This document shows, one piece after another, positions 15,037 to 18,411 of a DNA stretch of 18,411 nucleotides; position 1 is the stretch's first letter, and every line of letters starts with the position of its first letter. Position numbers and translations under genes: made by a program. The notes below the pieces were generated by a model that ran no database searches, had not been told where the DNA came from, and saw only the letters and a list, made by a program, of their open reading frames with translations. Source of the DNA: Phycisphaerales bacterium (lineage in GTDB: Bacteria; Pseudomonadota; Gammaproteobacteria; Competibacterales; Competibacteraceae); assembly GCA_014879435.1 (NCBI GenBank), contig JACSSB010000225.1:1-18411 (forward strand). Reading direction: 5' to 3'.

Positions 15037-16671
15037 CTACATATTCGGGTAATTCGGTCCGTCGCCGCCCAGCGGAGTGACCCAGTTGATATTCTGGGTC
15101 GGGTCTTTGATATCGCAGGTCTTGCAATGCACACAGTTCTGGGAATTGATCTGCAAGCGCGGATCGCTGCCATCGCTGTCCCGAATAATCTCATACACTC
15201 CCGCCGGGCAATAACGCTGCTCAGGGGCATCGTACAGCGCCAGATTGATCTGGATCGGCACGCTCGGATCTTTCAGCCGCAGATGACAAGGTTGATCCTC
15301 TGCGTGGTTGGTGTTGGAGATGAACACCGAGGACAGCCGGTCGAAGCTGATGCTTCCGTCCGGCTTGGGGTAGTCGATCTTCGGGCACTCGTTGGCTTTT
15401 TTCAGCTTGGCGTGATCCGGCTTGTGGTGGAAAGTCCACGGCGCCTTGCCCCGGAATAGATAAGTATCGAGCGCCGAGTAAGCGATGGCTGCCCATAAGC
15501 CCCAACTGAAGGACGGCTTGATGTTGCGAACCTCGTAAAGCTCTTCCCACAACCAACTCTGGCGTAGCCGCTCGGGATAGGTCACCACCTCATCGGCACT
15601 GCGATCAGCCGCTACCGCATCGAACACCGCCTCGGCTGCCACCATGCCGGATTTCATCGCCGTATGGGTGCCCTTGATCTTGGGCATGTTGAGGAAACCG
15701 GCGGTATCACCGATCAACACGCCACCGGGGAAAATGAGTTTGGGAATCGATTGGATGCCACCGGCGGAAATGGCGCGCGCACCATAAGCGATGCGTCGCC
15801 CGCCCTCGAAAGTCGGACGAATATCAGGATGAGTTTTAAAGCGCTGGAATTCCTCAAAGGGTGACAGATGCGGATTGGCATAACCCAGCCCGATCACGAA
15901 ACCCACGGCCACCTGATTGTTTTCCAGATGATAAAGGAAGGAACCGCCATAGGTGCTCGGCTCAAGCGGCCAACCCACCGTGTGCACGATCTTGCCCGGC
16001 TGATGCTTGGCGGGATCGACTTCCCACAGTTCTTTGATGCCGATGCCGTAGGTCTGCGGGTCCACACCTTCGCGCAGATTGAAGCGATCAAATAAGGTCT
16101 TGGTCAGCGAGCCACGGCAGCCTTCGGCGAACAGCGTGTAGCGTGCGCGCAGTTCCATGCCCAGCGCGAACTGATCGGTCGGATTGCCTTCGCGATCAAC
16201 CCCCACATCGCCGGTCGCCACGCCTACCACTGCGCCGACATCGTTATAAAGCACTTCGGCGGCGGCGAAACCGGGGTAGATTTCTACGCCCAGTTCCTCG
16301 GCCTGCGTCGCCAACCAGCGACACACATTACCCAAACTGACGATGTAATTGCCGTGATTGTTCATCTGCGGCGGAGTGGGCAACTTGTACGAAGTCTCGC
16401 GGGTCAGCAGCAGAAATTGATCCTGAGTGGCTGGCACGTCGAGCGGCGCACCTCGCTCTTTCCAGTCCGGGATCAGTTCGTTCAAGGCACGCGGCTCCAC
16501 CACCGCGCCGGATAGAATGTGGGCACCGACTTCGGAGCCTTTTTCCAGGACGCAAATGCTGATTTCCCGATCCTGCTCTGCCGCCAGTTGTTTCAAGCGG
16601 ATGGCCGCCGACAAACCGGAAGGGCCGGCGCCGACAATGACCACATCATATTCCATACTTTCGCGTTCCAC
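15037..16671 (-). CDS. Electron transfer flavoprotein:ubiquinone oxidoreductase
   Basis: A 544-residue membrane-associated iron-sulphur flavoprotein that passes electrons from ETF (reduced by acyl-CoA and other dehydrogenases) to the quinone pool. The FAD-binding motif is 'VVIVGAGPSGLSAA' (Gly14-Gly19). 'CVLEKGSEVGAHILSGAV' follows, and 'FAEGCRGSLTKTL' and 'GVLIGDTAGFLNMPKIKGTH' are typical. The C-terminal 4Fe-4S cluster ligands are Cys488 ('RYCPAGVYE') and Cys513, Cys516, Cys519 ('CVHCKTCDIKDPTQNINW'). Length equals the family norm. The GTG start is chosen because AGGAG sits six bases upstream; an ATG five codons later is the alternative. etfAB are not in the window. The leader carries two perfect inverted repeats. 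Confidence 0.97.
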   Translation of the reverse strand: MERESMEYDVVIVGAGPSGLSAAIRLKQLAAEQDREISICVLEKGSEVGAHILSGAVVEPRALNELIPDWKERGAPLDVPATQDQFLLLTRETSYKLPTPPQMNNHGNYIVSLGNVCRWLATQAEELGVEIYPGFAAAEVLYNDVGAVVGVATGDVGVDREGNPTDQFALGMELRARYTLFAEGCRGSLTKTLFDRFNLREGVDPQTYGIGIKELWEVDPAKHQPGKIVHTVGWPLEPSTYGGSFLYHLENNQVAVGFVIGLGYANPHLSPFEEFQRFKTHPDIRPTFEGGRRIAYGARAISAGGIQSIPKLIFPGGVLIGDTAGFLNMPKIKGTHTAMKSGMVAAEAVFDAVAADRSADEVVTYPERLRQSWLWEELYEVRNIKPSFSWGLWAAIAYSALDTYLFRGKAPWTFHHKPDHAKLKKANECPKIDYPKPDGSISFDRLSSVFISNTNHAEDQPCHLRLKDPSVPIQINLALYDAPEQRYCPAGVYEIIRDSDGSDPRLQINSQNCVHCKTCDIKDPTQNINWVTPLGGDGPNYPNM

Positions 16672-16736
16672 GGGTCGCTCCTTATCAAGTTTTACTTTGG
16701 TTGGTAATGGTGAGAGGGTCGTGGTTTTAAGCCCTG

Positions 16737-16763
16737 CGATTTGAATCGGTCTCGTTCAAATCG
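16737..16763. promoter_or_regulatory. 9-bp perfect inverted repeat before the ETF:quinone oxidoreductase gene
   Basis: CGATTTGAA (16737-16745) and TTCAAATCG (16755-16763) are perfect inverted copies separated by nine bases. The element lies 66-92 bases upstream of the GTG start. Its symmetry and size suit a dimeric repressor site, but it could also fold as an RNA hairpin in the leader. I do not recognise the regulator. Confidence 0.5.
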
Positions 16764-16780
16764 TTTCTTGTTCTCAGTGT

Positions 16781-16803
16781 AAAATTGTAATTAAAACAAT
16801 TTT
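16781..16803. promoter_or_regulatory. AT-rich 8-bp inverted repeat with a candidate -10 box
   Basis: AAAATTGT (16781-16788) and ACAATTTT (16796-16803) are perfect inverted copies with a 7-base spacer. Read on the minus strand the inner part contains TACAAT, one base from the sigma-70 -10 consensus and well placed to start the ETF:quinone oxidoreductase transcript, though no good -35 hexamer precedes it. The stem is too AT-rich for a typical terminator of the glycosyltransferase gene upstream. Confidence 0.4.
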
Positions 16804-16835
16804 TTCTAAAAAACACACCGCTGATTGGGAAAATG

Positions 16836-17753
16836 TCAGCTTTGCAGTGCGCGACAATGTGCAGCATAACGGCGCCAGATGGCCGGTTCTGGAGTACGGA
16901 TCAGACTGCGCAAAGCATCCGCGAGGATCATCGGAACCAAGGCTGGAGCATGCCTGCGCGCCCAGCGCAGAAAGCTTCGCAAGCGGCGGCGAAGACAGGT
17001 GCGCCAAAGTGCCGGTGGGATCAAATCCCCATGCTGTTCGGCAAATTTGGCCAGCGTGTCCCAATTCGCTTCGAACATCATCAACTGGCGACGACTGGCA
17101 TTGCCATCGTGCCGCCGATACCCCGCTAGCAAACCCGCCACTCGCGCCACCGCATAGCGTGCGGATAAACGCAGCCAGCAATCCAGATCTTCCAGTGACA
17201 ACGTTTCGTCAAATCCACCAACGGCCAGAAAAGCTTCTCGGCGCAGCGCCACCGTTGGATTGGCGACATCGTTATAGAGCAATAGCCATAGATAGGCTTG
17301 GTGATCAGGACCGGGTGGCCGACGGTTTCGGGTGGCGGAAGACAGAATCCGACCCGTTGCATCGATAAAATTTACATCGGCATAAACCAGGGCCAGATCA
17401 GGATCGTTCCAATCCGCGATGGCCTGCTGCTGGCGCTGGATCTTGTCTGGATAAAGCACATCGTCTGAACCCAACAAATGCACCCACTCGCCGCTACAGG
17501 CCGCGATGGCGCGATTGGAGGCAACGCTCACCCCCTGGTTGGACTGATGAATCACGCTCAGGCGTTCAAAGCGATCGGCATGCTGCTCGGCGAAGTGCTC
17601 CGCTACCGTCAGAGTCGCATCGGTGGAGCCGTCATCCACTACCACCAGTTCCAATCGGGGATAACTCTGAGTTCGCACCGACTCCAGGCAGATATCGAGA
17701 AAGGCGGCGTGGTTGTAAGCGGGCACCGCCACGCTAACCAGTGGCATATTCAT
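16836..17753 (-). CDS. Family 2 glycosyltransferase
   Basis: A 305-residue inverting GT-A fold glycosyltransferase, likely cytoplasmic, that would transfer a sugar from a nucleotide donor to a surface polysaccharide or lipid; the sugar and acceptor cannot be read from sequence. 'VSVAVPAYNHAAFLDICLES' opens the fold, 'VVVDDGSTDAT' (40-45) binds the nucleotide, and 'HLLGSDDVLYPDKI' (Asp97/Asp98) is the metal-binding DxD equivalent. 'LSLEDLDCWLRLS' holds the probable catalytic acid region. The C-terminal 70 residues are Arg-rich with a short hydrophobic helix, perhaps for membrane contact. The ATG follows the amidotransferase stop by 33 bases, so the two may form one transcript. A second in-frame ATG two codons on is possible. 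No other polysaccharide genes are visible. Confidence 0.93.
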   Translation of the reverse strand: MNMPLVSVAVPAYNHAAFLDICLESVRTQSYPRLELVVVDDGSTDATLTVAEHFAEQHADRFERLSVIHQSNQGVSVASNRAIAACSGEWVHLLGSDDVLYPDKIQRQQQAIADWNDPDLALVYADVNFIDATGRILSSATRNRRPPGPDHQAYLWLLLYNDVANPTVALRREAFLAVGGFDETLSLEDLDCWLRLSARYAVARVAGLLAGYRRHDGNASRRQLMMFEANWDTLAKFAEQHGDLIPPALWRTCLRRRLRSFLRWARRHAPALVPMILADALRSLIRTPEPAIWRRYAAHCRALQS

Positions 17754-17786
17754 TTTTCTATCGGCTGGGCGAGCGTAGGCCGCGCA

Positions 17787-18411
17787 TCACAGGCCAACTC
17801 GATCCAGCCAAGCGGCGAAACAGTGCTGACCCAGCATTTCAGCATGGGCGGCGTAACGGACGGTTTCAGCGCGCAGATCTGGCACACACAGATCCAATAC
17901 CTGCCCGATCTCGCAGGCATGGCCGATGAACCAACGTTCCAATCCACGGGCGGTAGTTTCGATGTGAAATTGCAACGCCAGCGTATGCTTGCCCCACATA
18001 AATGCTTGATTAGGATAGAGGTCAGTGGAAGCCAATCGCTCGGCACCCTTAGGTAGATCGAAGGTATCACCGTGCCAGTGCAGCACCGGCGTGCCATCAG
18101 CAAATGCCGCCAGCGGGCTATTCCGACCGGCTTCGGTCAGAATCAGCGGTTTCCAACCGATTTCCTTTTGTCCACCCGGATAGACCCGCGCCCCCAACGC
18201 TTGGGCGATCATTTGACAGCCTAAACAAAGACCCAGTGTTGGCCGACCGGCGCTGAGTCGCGCTCTGAGCAAGCGTAATTCATCGCGGATAAAGGGATAG
18301 GCATCTTCTTCATAGACCCCAATAGGGCCGCCCAGAACCACTAACAGATCGTCGGCTAAGGGGTCCAGCTTGGTCAAATCATCGTAACCGGCTTCCAGAT
18401 AACGCACGGCG
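17787..18411 (-). CDS. Class I glutamine amidotransferase (GMP synthase-like), N-terminus cut by window edge
   Basis: The 207 visible residues run to the window edge in an open frame, and a stretch of roughly 20-35 N-terminal residues of the usual length is missing. The fold is a class I GATase: 'LLVVLGGPIGVYEEDAYPF' (oxyanion region), the nucleophile Cys in 'LGLCLGCQMIAQALG' (codon 18225-18227), 'VLHWHGDTFDLP', and the His-Glu pair in 'LQFHIET'. The triad is therefore intact. Stand-alone proteins of this type are often labelled GMP synthase-like, but there is no synthetase domain, and related ones act on gamma-glutamyl compounds. The C-terminal 55 residues are helical, as in this group. The true acceptor is unknown. 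Confidence 0.9.
   Translation of the reverse strand, partial: AVRYLEAGYDDLTKLDPLADDLLVVLGGPIGVYEEDAYPFIRDELRLLRARLSAGRPTLGLCLGCQMIAQALGARVYPGGQKEIGWKPLILTEAGRNSPLAAFADGTPVLHWHGDTFDLPKGAERLASTDLYPNQAFMWGKHTLALQFHIETTARGLERWFIGHACEIGQVLDLCVPDLRAETVRYAAHAEMLGQHCFAAWLDRVGL

Noticed and set aside
16836..18411. Glycosyltransferase plus amidotransferase as part of a polysaccharide or natural-product cluster.
   Set aside because: Only two genes are visible, the neighbours are metabolic, and neither carries a pathway-specific motif.

Overview
The window looks like ordinary chromosome from a gammaproteobacterium of moderate-to-high GC. The evidence is indirect: a NadC tail, a Tsp/Prc protease with a C-terminal tail domain, a YqhA-type membrane protein, a very large MscK/MscM-type channel, a HemH of the SFHGLP type and a fused-domain ETF:quinone oxidoreductase are all typical of that class. 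I cannot name the genus. I saw no insertion sequence, phage gene, CRISPR array, tRNA or rRNA. Coding density is high.

Left part (1-3413, plus strand): the end of nadC; a 73-residue protein of unknown function; an exported DUF3108 protein; a HIT-family hydrolase; and a 514-base stretch without an intact gene that holds a decayed stomatin/slipin gene. A NYN-domain (LabA-like) putative RNase follows, with a cold-shock-like C-terminal domain.

Middle (3455-6993): the periplasmic tail-specific protease prc, followed 5 bases later by a DUF815-type AAA+ ATPase. These two converge on a minus-strand yqhA-like membrane protein gene.

Minus-strand block (7080-13840): a giant mechanosensitive channel, dtd (D-aminoacyl-tRNA deacylase), pip (prolyl aminopeptidase), a HAD-IIA phosphatase and hemH (ferrochelatase). 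Transcription runs from hemH toward the channel. pip and dtd are translationally coupled by an ATGA overlap, and the channel starts close behind dtd. The block mixes peptide and tRNA quality control with osmotic protection and haem synthesis.

Right part: a hydroxypyruvate reductase/glycerate dehydrogenase-like gene diverges from hemH behind a clear TATAAT box. It converges, across a strong hairpin, with a minus-strand ETF:ubiquinone oxidoreductase gene. That gene has a perfect Shine-Dalgarno sequence, a GTG start and a leader carrying two perfect inverted repeats. The window ends with a family 2 glycosyltransferase and a class I glutamine amidotransferase, both minus strand, the latter cut by the window edge.

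I did not find a convincing new multi-gene system. The points most worth a second look are the slipin pseudogene, the NYN plus cold-shock-like fusion next to prc, the inverted repeats before the ETF:quinone oxidoreductase gene, and a HAD phosphatase whose second catalytic aspartate is glutamate.
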